This document shows positions 1 through 5,745 of a stretch of 6,812 bases of DNA, piece by piece. The first letter of the stretch is position 1. Each line of letters starts with the position of its first letter. Below the pieces are notes generated by a model. It worked only from the letters and a program-made list of their open reading frames with translations, was not told the DNA's origin and searched no databases. Position numbers and translations under genes: made by a program. This DNA comes from Candidatus Bathyarchaeota archaeon (GTDB taxonomy: Archaea; Thermoproteota; Bathyarchaeia; 40CM-2-53-6; RBG-13-38-9), in assembly GCA_026015225.1 (NCBI GenBank), contig JAOZGV010000141.1, positions 1-6,812 on the forward strand, written 5' to 3'.

Positions 1-233
1 AATCCATCAGTTTCGATAATACCATCTGAGGAATTAATCGCTTCGCCTAGCTTTTCAGCAGTTTGTTTGGCACGTAGCTTTTCGCTATGAAATATTTTGG
101 AGACCCCAATCCCTTTTCCTTTCAGGAAGTTTAAGATTTTATCTATATCCCTCCATCCCTTCTCGCTAAGAGGACGAACTGGATCCTCCTCTTCTTTCTT
201 AGCCCCTGCATGTTGTACAAGATATAATTTCAA
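1..233 (-). CDS. sixA: SixA-type phosphohistidine phosphatase, partial (C-terminus off the left edge)
   Basis: This is the N-terminal 77 codons of a histidine-phosphatase superfamily protein of the SixA type, expected to dephosphorylate phosphohistidine or a related phospho-substrate in the cytoplasm. Seen: the N-terminus reads KLYLVQHAGAK, with the catalytic His at residue 8, followed by DPVRPLSEKG (17-26) and SEKLRAKQTAEKL (50-62), whose Arg54 matches the second conserved phosphate-binding Arg. These three blocks in this spacing are characteristic of SixA. The usual RHG motif is QHA here, so Arg7 is replaced by Gln. The start is a TTG at 233-231. An in-frame TGA lies four codons upstream, and a GAGGTGA Shine-Dalgarno sequence ends 4 nt before the TTG, so the start is well supported. 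SixA proteins are usually about 150-160 residues, so about half is missing. A TATA-like element sits upstream at 271-280, so it may have its own promoter. The family call is secure; the substrate is not known. Confidence 0.87.
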   Translation of the reverse strand, partial: MKLYLVQHAGAKKEEEDPVRPLSEKGWRDIDKILNFLKGKGIGVSKIFHSEKLRAKQTAEKLGEAINSSDGIIETDG

Positions 234-237
234 AAAA

Positions 238-244
238 TCACCTC
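238..244 (-). promoter_or_regulatory. Strong Shine-Dalgarno site for the TTG-started sixA gene
   Basis: The minus strand reads GAGGTGA, a near-complete complement to the 3' end of 16S rRNA, followed by four T and then the TTG start. It decides the start of sixA, which has no suitable ATG. It is the best ribosome binding site in the window. Confidence 0.75.
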
Positions 245-270
245 ATACACGTGTTGAAATTAGAATTGCC

Positions 271-287
271 TCATATAGATTTCATTA
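271..287 (-). promoter_or_regulatory. Candidate archaeal promoter (BRE/TATA) for sixA
   Basis: On the minus strand the sequence reads AATGAAATCTATATGA, a purine-rich BRE-like stretch followed by a TATA-like core (TCTATATGA). Transcription starting about 25 nt downstream would begin near 249-250. That gives a leader of about 16 nt, just long enough to hold the Shine-Dalgarno site at 238-244. The assignment is by eye and no start site has been measured. Confidence 0.4.
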
Positions 288-348
288 CTACTCTTTCATC
301 TGGAAGGTTCATCATGGGTTCCTACCCTTCCTGCAATAACTCGTCCAC

Positions 349-570
349 TTAGCACGCGCACACATTTCCATTAAAAAGTAGGCTATTTTTCTTTTTCATT
401 AAGGTAGTACTAATAACCACAATAATGATAGCAACCATTCCCAATATGAACAAATATCCTAATGAGAACTGGTTCATAAAATTACTCTTTGCGCGCGCGC
501 TGTGAAGGCATATTCTGTAAGAGCACGCTATTGTTATGAATGTTATCTGGGTACTTATTTCAGACATCAT
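349..570 (-). CDS. Possible small single-pass membrane protein
   Basis: This open frame of 73 codons begins at an ATGATG that overlaps the last 11 bp of the upstream 272-residue gene, as is common for translationally coupled genes. Its clear feature is a hydrophobic stretch at residues 38-58 (LGYLFILGMVAIIIVVISTTL), followed at once by MKKKN, the pattern of one membrane helix with a positive flank. The first 31 residues have no recognisable character, and part of them is coded by the (GC)5 tract. An internal ATG at 477-475 would give a 42-residue protein that starts just before the helix (MNQFSLGY), and this may be the true start. No Shine-Dalgarno site is convincing at either start. I recognise no family. 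The frame could also be a chance ORF, although hydrophobic runs this clean with a basic stop are less common by chance. Confidence 0.38.
   Translation of the reverse strand: MMSEISTQITFITIACSYRICLHSARAKSNFMNQFSLGYLFILGMVAIIIVVISTTLMKKKNSLLFNGNVCAC
491..500. repeat. (GC)5 alternating tract in AT-rich DNA
   Basis: Ten alternating G and C bases inside the small membrane-protein frame. Related short tracts occur at 355-359 (CGCGC) and 1503-1510 (GCGCGCGC). Composition is the only evidence; no function is assigned. Confidence 0.5.
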
Positions 571-1378
571 CGAGAGGTAGTATAATATCTAAATGTTTAA
601 TTTCCTCGGAATCAATCTCTTGTCTTATTGACGGAAATCTATCATAAGCCCACTGATAATATGCCTGATCACGGTTTCTACTTTTTAAGATATATTTCCT
701 AACATATATCATGTGTTCTTTCACTAATTCTTTAGTCTCCTCGATAGAGATGTCTTTCTTCGCCAGTCTTGCTTTTAGAATCTCTATAGGCGTAGGATGA
801 TAAAATTCTTCTACGTCTGTTAAAATTACATTATGTCCCTTTGCACTCAAACGCTGTTCTAACTCTTTTCCATCAAGTCCTGAGACGCAGACGCATTCTT
901 GACTTGCTTTCTTATGCACAAGATCCATTTCCCTGTCCAATGCATCACACCTATGATCTACTCCTTTTTTAAGGATTTTTTTCCAATCCTCTGCATCGAT
1001 CTTTCTTTTTATAATTACTCTAAGAGTCAACAAGGCAACTTCATAAGCAACATCAGTAGAGAGTAGATTATACTCTTCATCTCTGTAGCAATGACACTTT
1101 AACTCCCGATTGAACAGTTTCACCTTCGTTAAAGATTTTAATATGGGCTCAGCCGTGTACTTCCATCCATTTATTGGCTCCGGCACGAGCTTTCTTTGTC
1201 TTATTATTTCGATAAAATTTTTATAGGTCAATCTATTCTCTACAAGTTCTCTAACTAAGAGCTCTAGATTCTCTGAAAAGTTCAAGAATAAAGTTTTGTA
1301 ACTTAGTTCGTTTAAGCGATTAACTGCTTTTATATGCGAAGTTCTTAGATTAGGAGTGACTAAGATTTCTATTGTCAT
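560..1378 (-). CDS. Unrecognised 272-residue archaeal protein
   Basis: I do not recognise this protein. It is a soluble-looking, charged protein with no signal peptide or membrane helix. Residues 3-9 (IEILVTP) look like a first beta strand, followed by a helix, a second strand (KTLFLNF, 28-34) and a long helical stretch (ENLELLVRELVENRL). CxC pairs occur at 95-97 and 162-164. The second runs into VSGLDGKELEQRLSAKGHNV (165-184), a strand-turn-helix resembling part of a Rossmann-like alpha/beta fold. The conserved-looking EEFYHPTPIEILKARL (190-205) and a helical, Arg/Lys/Tyr-rich C-terminal third follow. The opening alpha/beta layout with a W-K-Y and EPIL segment (72-80) faintly recalls TraB/ChaN-like proteins, but that is a weak impression and not an assignment. 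The ATG at 1378 is the first plausible start. No Shine-Dalgarno site precedes it; a TATA-like element at 1407-1420 would give a leader of only about 10 nt. Its stop overlaps the start of the small membrane-protein frame. Confidence 0.83.
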   Translation of the reverse strand: MTIEILVTPNLRTSHIKAVNRLNELSYKTLFLNFSENLELLVRELVENRLTYKNFIEIIRQRKLVPEPINGWKYTAEPILKSLTKVKLFNRELKCHCYRDEEYNLLSTDVAYEVALLTLRVIIKRKIDAEDWKKILKKGVDHRCDALDREMDLVHKKASQECVCVSGLDGKELEQRLSAKGHNVILTDVEEFYHPTPIEILKARLAKKDISIEETKELVKEHMIYVRKYILKSRNRDQAYYQWAYDRFPSIRQEIDSEEIKHLDIILPLDDV

Positions 1379-1406
1379 AATTTCTAATATTATTGTGACT
1401 GATGCT

Positions 1407-1420
1407 CATATTAAAAGTAT
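1407..1420 (-). promoter_or_regulatory. Candidate TATA element for the 272-residue protein gene
   Basis: The minus strand reads ATACTTTTAATATG, an AT-rich TATA-like core. Initiation about 25 nt downstream would fall near 1387-1390, only some 10 nt before the ATG at 1378. This fits a short-leader transcript and the lack of a Shine-Dalgarno site. AT-rich spacers produce such matches easily, so support is moderate at best. Confidence 0.33.
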
Positions 1421-1509
1421 GATCTCTTGACTTCTTCAAGGATAACAAACGAAGAGCGAGTTTAATATTAGAAAATTAAATTTAAAATAATTCATAATGA
1501 AAGCGCGCG

Positions 1510-1525
1510 CTAATTTCAAAATTAG
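1510..1525. repeat. AT-rich inverted repeat (7-bp arms, 2-bp centre)
   Basis: CTAATTT and AAATTAG flank a CA centre as perfect inverted arms. It directly follows the GCGCGCGC tract at 1503-1510. It could be a protein-binding site in the divergent spacer, but short AT palindromes are common by chance in DNA of this composition. Confidence 0.3.
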
Positions 1526-1706
1526 AAAGCATAAATTGAAATTGAATTCAAAAATTTAATTAGCTTAAAGCTTTTCTCTTTCATACATTAATAATTTTCA
1601 TTTTTAATTATCTTATATTCATTTCTCAATACTGAATAACATTTTGTATTGTTGAATAATAATCAAAAAAATAAAGAACTATTATTTATCCAAAAAGTGA
1701 TTTGAA

Positions 1707-1928
1707 ATGGTTGAAAATTATGACTCCCTCGAAAAGAATAATCTTTGGCCTATATTGATTGAAACTGTACACGCGCTTACTATGTATCCATATCATAAGA
1801 GATACATTAAGAACGTATTATTGCAAAGGTATCCAAATAGAAAACCTGAAGAAATATCAATTGATTTGAATATTCCATTAGGGGAAGCGTTAGTTATATA
1901 TCATGAATTGAAATCCGAAAAAAATTGA
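1707..1928 (+). CDS. Small helix-turn-helix-like protein, 73 residues
   Basis: This is the only plus-strand gene in the window. The product has no family I can name with confidence. Residues 12-45 look helical (LWPILIETVHALTMYP, then HKRYIKNVLLQRYPN). Residues 46-69 (RKPEEISIDLNI, then PLGEALVIYHELK) read as a helix-turn-helix: a 'PEEIS..L.I' recognition-style lead, a Pro-Leu-Gly turn and an amphipathic helix. This arrangement is typical of small archaeal winged-helix or HTH proteins, so DNA binding is a reasonable inference. The ATG at 1707 is preceded by an in-frame TGA at 1698-1700, which fixes the start. The GTGAT at 1697-1701 is a modest Shine-Dalgarno site. The stop lies 23 bp from the stop of the convergent glycosyltransferase gene. 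Its position beside the spacer could suit a regulator of the divergent neighbour, but that is speculation. Confidence 0.78.
   Translation: MVENYDSLEKNNLWPILIETVHALTMYPYHKRYIKNVLLQRYPNRKPEEISIDLNIPLGEALVIYHELKSEKN
1918..1924 (-). terminator. Possible oligo-T terminator for the pyrC-glycosyltransferase operon
   Basis: An A7 run on the plus strand gives T7 on the minus strand, beginning about 28 nt past the glycosyltransferase stop. Archaeal termination often uses T-runs without a hairpin. The run lies within the last codons of the convergent small gene, so the two transcripts would overlap. The support is position and composition only. Confidence 0.3.
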
Positions 1929-1951
1929 ACACATTAATTGTAGCTCGCAGG

Positions 1952-3196
1952 TTAATCAGAAAACCTATTATGATCTTTCACATGTGCCATATGAATTATT
2001 AGATCTGTTACCATCTCTACACCATCAATCGCTTGGGACATTTTACTTATTTTCTTGGAATTTTTTTTATATTTTTCTTGATAGAGTATTTCATCAATAG
2101 AATTTTGAAGCATTTTTTTACTTAAAATAATTTGATCAATGATCTTTGCTGCCCCAAAATTTTCTGCTCTCCTTGCGTTTCCGTATTGTTCAGTTTGATT
2201 TGGAATTGGAATTAAAATTAATGGTTTTCCGTAGGCTAAGACTTTTGTTATTATTCCGTGCCCAGCTCTACTAATAATAACATCGGAGGTTTTTATTAAC
2301 TTAAACTGTGTTAGATCATCAACCCAATCATAAATATGCAGATTGTCTTTTATAACAGGTGAACGATTTGAGCTTGGGTCCCCTTTTGAGATGATTACTT
2401 GATAATATTTAGTGAGAGAGCATAAGATCTCAGAAAGTTTTTCAATAAGATAGAGTCTTTCAACTTTCGGACCGCTTATAGCCGCATATGCTACTGGCTT
2501 TTTCAGATCTAAATCAAATTCAACTCTTAAAGTAGATTTATCTGGTAGATCCTTAATTTTTGTTGAAATTATAGCACCTATCAGCTTGATTTTCTTTCTA
2601 TGTCTTTGTGGTATGAATAAATTTCTCATTGATATTGTATATGGTTGAGGATAATCTGGTACAAGTATCCGGTCACTCCATGTCCATATCCAAGCTATAA
2701 GATTTTTTACAAATTTCCAAAAGAAATTAGCTATCAGGAAAAATATTTTTTCCGAAATTTTTTGATCATTTCCTGAATCCTTCATCATTTCAATCATGAA
2801 TTGATTAAGCATTAAAATTGTTGGTTTTCCTAATAATTTTGCAGCAATGATTGTGGACAGTCTAGTATCTGAAAAAACAAGATCTGGATTATAACTTTTT
2901 ATATTCTGGATCTCCCTCACCACTTGTTTTAAGAATTTATGTAATCCAATTGAAAAGCCACTTCTCGTTGCTGTTTGAATAAAGTCTACCGTCCCATCAT
3001 TTTTTACTTTAAAACTTATAGGGAGTCCTCTTTTTAACTTGAAACCCATCTTTTTAACGTAATTAATTCCATCTAAATAAGTCGAGAATACAGTATCCAC
3101 TCCTCTCTTATTCAAGTTTGTTGCTATAGTTGCAGATCTTGTAACATGACCGAGTCCAATGCCGCAAGGAGCAATGTATACTTTCAATATATTCAC
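1952..3196 (-). CDS. GT-B fold glycosyltransferase (GT1/GT28/MurG-like)
   Basis: A predicted UDP-sugar-dependent glycosyltransferase. Seen: the N-terminal domain opens with KVYIAPCGIGLGHVTRS (5-21), the glycine-rich loop of MurG/GT28-like enzymes. The C-terminal domain carries DWVDDL (290-295), SRAGHG (309-314), AYGKPLILIPIPNQTEQYGN (321-340) and RRAENFGA (342-349), which form the usual nucleotide-sugar site. At 414 residues it is full length. Residues 151-173 (IFFLIANFFWKF.., LIAWIWTW) are strongly hydrophobic and aromatic, which suggests membrane association, as with enzymes acting on lipid-linked acceptors. The start is a GTG at 3196-3194 in a GTGA overlap with the AMMECR1 stop. A TTG three codons in is the only close alternative, and there is no Shine-Dalgarno site, so coupled translation is likely. 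Known of the family: a donor such as UDP-hexose or UDP-GlcNAc and acceptors such as lipids or dolichol-linked sugars. The actual substrates cannot be read from the sequence. Confidence 0.87.
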   Translation of the reverse strand: MNILKVYIAPCGIGLGHVTRSATIATNLNKRGVDTVFSTYLDGINYVKKMGFKLKRGLPISFKVKNDGTVDFIQTATRSGFSIGLHKFLKQVVREIQNIKSYNPDLVFSDTRLSTIIAAKLLGKPTILMLNQFMIEMMKDSGNDQKISEKIFFLIANFFWKFVKNLIAWIWTWSDRILVPDYPQPYTISMRNLFIPQRHRKKIKLIGAIISTKIKDLPDKSTLRVEFDLDLKKPVAYAAISGPKVERLYLIEKLSEILCSLTKYYQVIISKGDPSSNRSPVIKDNLHIYDWVDDLTQFKLIKTSDVIISRAGHGIITKVLAYGKPLILIPIPNQTEQYGNARRAENFGAAKIIDQIILSKKMLQNSIDEILYQEKYKKNSKKISKMSQAIDGVEMVTDLIIHMAHVKDHNRFSD

Positions 3197-3813
3197 CGGA
3201 GGATTCTTAAACGAACCTTGCCGCCTGGATCTTCTTCCTCAAATATTATTGCTTGGAATTTATACACCCTGGTTCCTTCTAGAACCCAAGAATCTGGAGG
3301 CAATCCAGCCTTCATACAACAGTTGGATAGGAATTCCTCTACGTCCCAGTTCCATTCTACTGGAACTTGAGGCAATAAAAGTCCTTTATTGAGGTTTTTC
3401 TCTACAATTAAACCGTCTGATCCAATTAAGATTTTTTTCGAATATTCAGTTGGATCTTTTACTTCTATTAATTCTGGTTTAGTGAGAATGCTGATTTCAA
3501 TTACTATTTTACTGAGCTCATCTAATTTAGTGGGGGGAAATCTAGGATCTCTTGTAGCCGCTTCTATTGCAGAATTAATTATTGCTTCTATCAAAGGGTC
3601 TGTAGGATAAGGATATCCTATGCATCCCCTTAATTCCTTTGATCCTCCATTTTTATTTAGAGTTACAAATACCCCAAATTTTTCTTTCAATAATTCTGAA
3701 ATGTTATTAGGAGGTTTGATTCTAGTTCTTTCTTCTAAGAATTTTTCTATAGTTTTTCGTGCTAAATTCACTAGCAACGTACCATCTCGAATTGTAAATT
3801 TTGATCTAGGCAT
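3193..3813 (-). CDS. AMMECR1-domain protein
   Basis: A full-length AMMECR1 family protein of 206 residues, the usual archaeal size. Seen: the signature LRGCIG at 61-66, followed by Y-P, then ATRDPRFPP (86-94), ISILTKPELI (107-116), the GLLLPQV block (144-150) and FLSNCCMKAGL (161-171), all in the family order. Known of the family: it is conserved in archaea, many bacteria and eukaryotes, and its biochemical role is unsettled. In many prokaryotes the domain occurs with Memo-like and radical SAM partners, but neither is seen here. The gene overlaps the Mut7-C stop by 8 bp and the glycosyltransferase start by 4 bp, so it is embedded in the operon. The ATG at 3813 fits the conserved N-terminus (tLLvNLARKTIE). 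The cysteine of LRGCIG is present, as are Cys165 and Cys166. Confidence 0.95.
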   Translation of the reverse strand: MPRSKFTIRDGTLLVNLARKTIEKFLEERTRIKPPNNISELLKEKFGVFVTLNKNGGSKELRGCIGYPYPTDPLIEAIINSAIEAATRDPRFPPTKLDELSKIVIEISILTKPELIEVKDPTEYSKKILIGSDGLIVEKNLNKGLLLPQVPVEWNWDVEEFLSNCCMKAGLPPDSWVLEGTRVYKFQAIIFEEEDPGGKVRLRILR

Positions 3814-4300
3814 TAGTCTCTAACCCAATTTCAATTTCTTTTGCTCTATTAAGAACTTTGTTTATTTTTTTCCAATGGCTTCCATACCAGTATATCTTGC
3901 GACATTTTTCATTTAAACAAATCCAAAAATGGTCATGAAATTTGAGAGTAGAAGGAGGGATCTTATTCTTTATTCTTTCTTTCGATATAGGATCAAGAGA
4001 TTCGCCACACTTTGGACATCTTGATTTGGCAGGATTCACATCAAGACTAAGATTATATCTAGCCACTACTTTTGCTAACATCTTGGCCGTTTCTTTTTCT
4101 TCTATGAATAATGATCCAATGCCCTCCTTCTTTGTTCGCTTGTATAAATCGAGATCGCTTGTGAGCAGAGTCCTATTTTCCTTCTTAGCTTCTTCAATCA
4201 ATTCCAAATCATCACAATTCTTGAGGTAGCGCACATCGTGACCTATTAACCTTAACCATCTAGTCAAGTGTCCTAACATACTATCGGTAATAAATTTCAT
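3806..4300 (-). CDS. Mut7-C family RNase (DUF82, PIN-like) with zinc ribbon
   Basis: A stand-alone Mut7-C protein of 164 residues. The domain is a PIN-like nuclease fold that takes its name from the C-terminus of nematode Mut-7. Seen: KFITDSMLGHLTRWLRLIGHDV (2-23) is the family opening, with acidic Asp6. LIEEAKKENRTLLTSDLDLYKR (34-55) carries the conserved Glu and the TSD acidic residue Asp49, with further acidic candidates at Asp30-31. A C4 zinc ribbon follows: CPKC (95-98) and CLNEKC (128-133), then KIYWYGSHW (135-143). All expected acidic and cysteine positions are present, so it should be active as a metal-dependent RNase; the natural RNA target is unknown. The ATG at 4300 lies 3 bp after the pyrC stop. 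A GAGG site at 4308-4311, inside the end of pyrC, lies 7 nt upstream and fixes the start. Confidence 0.93.
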   Translation of the reverse strand: MKFITDSMLGHLTRWLRLIGHDVRYLKNCDDLELIEEAKKENRTLLTSDLDLYKRTKKEGIGSLFIEEKETAKMLAKVVARYNLSLDVNPAKSRCPKCGESLDPISKERIKNKIPPSTLKFHDHFWICLNEKCRKIYWYGSHWKKINKVLNRAKEIEIGLETNA

Positions 4301-4303
4301 TGA

Positions 4304-5626
4304 TTATCCTCTTCTAATGATCTCGCCGCTTCCCGAATTAGCGATAATTTCTCCTGAGTCAACTATGACCTCTCCCGCCAGAATTACTTTCGATACTTTT
4401 CCCTTGCATTTAAAACCTTCAAAGGGAGAATACTCTGATTTTGTGTAAAGATTTTTTGAATTTATGACATTTTCAGCTTTAAGATCGATTAAGGTCAAAT
4501 CAGCGTCCATGCCCTCTTTAAGGCGTCCTTTATTCCTCATCTGAAATATTTTTGACGGTTTTTCAGCTAAAACCTCAACCAGTCTACTTAATGTAAGTCT
4601 TCCCGAATTTACTTTTGTAAGCAAAAGCGGAACAGTAGTCTCAAGACCCGGAATTCCTGAAGGAATATCACAAATATTTGAGGATAATTTCTCCTTTAAT
4701 GTATGGGGCGCATGGTCACTTGCAACCATATCAATTTTTCCATTGATCATTGCATTCCAAAGTTTTTTTGCATTAACTCTATCCCTAATTGGAGGATCAG
4801 TTAGGACTAATGAACCTAACTCATTAAAAGACTCGTTACTAAGTAGAAGATGATGGGGAGTTGCCTCACATGAAATATTAGACCCGTCTTTTTTTGCCTT
4901 TTCAATTAAAGCAAGTGCTTCAAAAGTGCTAACATGGCATATATGAATTTGAACTTTGCTCTTTTTAGCCAGAGTTATGATCCTTTTTACAGCGTTTATT
5001 TCTAATTCTTTATTGTGCAAATCAGCTAAATCTTCCAATGATCCATTCAGCGATCTTTTCTCTCTAAATGGATCTTCAGCATGAATAGTCAATGGCACTT
5101 TCATTTTTTCGCATTCTTGCATCAATTCATATAAAAGCTCATCGTCATTAATTTCAAAACTATTTTGATCCCCATTTAGATATAATTTAAATGAAAATGC
5201 CCCCATTCGAGCCATTCCATGTAACTCGAAAATTTTATTGGTTAACATCGCATGAAAGCCTAGATTGACGATGGTTTTTTTCTTTGCGCTATTTATCTTT
5301 CTTTTAAGATTTTCACATGTTATAGTCGGAGGTATAGTATTAGGCATATCCAGAATTGTAGTAAAACCCCCAGATGCGGATGCGCAAGTACCTGTGAAGA
5401 AATCTTCTTTGTAAGAAAGCTGCATATCTCTTAAATGAACGTGCGCGTCTATAAGACCAGGAATGATTATGAGGCCCTTTGCATTAATTACTGTATCAGT
5501 TTTTGGAAGGTTGTTTTTTTTAGCAATTTTATGTATCTTTCCATCAATGATTGAGATTCCAGCCTCAATCAACTCATTTCCTATTACCAATTTTGCTCCG
5601 ATTATATTTTTATCGTTAGAAAGCAT
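4304..5626 (-). CDS. pyrC: Dihydroorotase
   Basis: Catalyses the reversible cyclisation of N-carbamoyl-aspartate to dihydroorotate, the third step of de novo pyrimidine synthesis, in the cytoplasm. It is a class I, amidohydrolase-fold enzyme. Numbered from the TTG at 5632, the sequence shows PGLIDAHVHLRD (58-69) with metal ligands His64 and His66, and DMPNT (95-99), the substrate loop. Lys149 in FSFKLYLN is the carboxylated bridging lysine, His184 in IHAED and His233 in HICHVST are metal ligands, and ASDHAPH (304-310) carries catalytic Asp306. Every catalytic residue is present and the length of about 440 residues is normal. Two starts are possible: TTG at 5632 or ATG at 5626, two codons later; I prefer the ATG. 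An in-frame TAG at 5668-5666 rules out a much longer form. No Shine-Dalgarno site is seen. It heads the four-gene cluster behind a good BRE/TATA element. The related hydantoinase/allantoinase families are less likely given the DMPNT and HVHLRD motifs. Confidence 0.95.
   Translation of the reverse strand: MLSNDKNIIGAKLVIGNELIEAGISIIDGKIHKIAKKNNLPKTDTVINAKGLIIIPGLIDAHVHLRDMQLSYKEDFFTGTCASASGGFTTILDMPNTIPPTITCENLKRKINSAKKKTIVNLGFHAMLTNKIFELHGMARMGAFSFKLYLNGDQNSFEINDDELLYELMQECEKMKVPLTIHAEDPFREKRSLNGSLEDLADLHNKELEINAVKRIITLAKKSKVQIHICHVSTFEALALIEKAKKDGSNISCEATPHHLLLSNESFNELGSLVLTDPPIRDRVNAKKLWNAMINGKIDMVASDHAPHTLKEKLSSNICDIPSGIPGLETTVPLLLTKVNSGRLTLSRLVEVLAEKPSKIFQMRNKGRLKEGMDADLTLIDLKAENVINSKNLYTKSEYSPFEGFKCKGKVSKVILAGEVIVDSGEIIANSGSGEIIRRG
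4308..4311 (-). promoter_or_regulatory. Shine-Dalgarno site for the Mut7-C gene inside the pyrC 3' end
   Basis: The minus strand reads GAGG with a 7-nt spacer to the ATG at 4300. It lies in the last pyrC codons, so reinitiation by ribosomes finishing pyrC is likely. Confidence 0.6.
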
Positions 5627-5702
5627 TTTCAATTCATTATTAATTAATTGAGAATTATTTACAATCTAATTTATTATTAGTTTAAAGAATTTTCTAAATT
5701 GC

Positions 5703-5719
5703 ATATATACTTTCGAAAG
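5703..5719 (-). promoter_or_regulatory. Candidate BRE/TATA promoter of the pyrC operon
   Basis: The minus strand reads CGAAAGTATATATG, a close match to an archaeal BRE (purine-rich, A-containing) followed by a TATA box. Initiation about 25 nt downstream would fall near 5680, giving a leader of about 50 nt before the ATG at 5626. A second, weaker AT-rich TATA-like stretch (about 5668-5685) could give a shorter leader. The position in the only sizeable gap upstream of the cluster supports the call. Confidence 0.5.
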
Positions 5720-5722
5720 TAT
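5707..5722. repeat. Perfect 16-bp palindrome overlapping the pyrC promoter
   Basis: ATACTTTCGAAAGTAT is its own reverse complement with no mismatch. It covers the BRE and the start of the TATA element, where a bound dimer would block TBP/TFB. It also lies 24 bp beyond the rqcH stop, so a role in the 3' end of that transcript is an alternative, although no T-run follows it on the minus strand. Confidence 0.5.
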
Positions 5723-5745
5723 GTCAGGATTGTGTGTAGTTGTTC

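Larger units (their letters stand above)
1379..1706. other. 328-bp AT-rich spacer between divergent genes
   Basis: No convincing coding frame lies here on either strand. The spacer separates two divergent genes and should hold both promoters. It contains the TATA-like element for the leftward gene (1407-1420), an island of alternating G and C in otherwise AT-rich DNA (1503-1510) and an adjoining AT-rich inverted repeat (1510-1525). Several TATA-like stretches lie between 1590 and 1690, so no single promoter for the rightward gene can be chosen. I found no tRNA-like or other recognisable RNA gene. Confidence 0.6.

Noticed and set aside
285..330. Box C-like ATGATGA on the minus strand, possible C/D guide RNA
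   Set aside because: No matching D or D' box (CTGA) at the expected spacing and no terminal stem, so a chance match is more likely.
97..339. Plus-strand open frame of 80 codons
   Set aside because: It lies antisense to the sixA start region and its translation is low-complexity without domain character. The minus strand carries the clear SixA motifs and Shine-Dalgarno site.
1537..1575. Short palindromes such as TTGAATTCAA and GCTTAAAGC in the spacer
   Set aside because: Short and made of AT-rich sequence in a strongly AT-rich spacer, so expected by chance.
3146..3823. Several plus-strand frames across the AMMECR1 gene and the glycosyltransferase start
   Set aside because: They are shadows of the minus-strand genes, whose family motifs are unmistakable. 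None has a start signal or recognisable content.
3942..4229. Plus-strand open frame of 95 codons
   Set aside because: Antisense shadow of the Mut7-C RNase gene.
5463..5651. Plus-strand frame with hydrophobic stretches
   Set aside because: Antisense to the pyrC N-terminus; its hydrophobicity comes from reading Lys/Asn-rich codons on the opposite strand.
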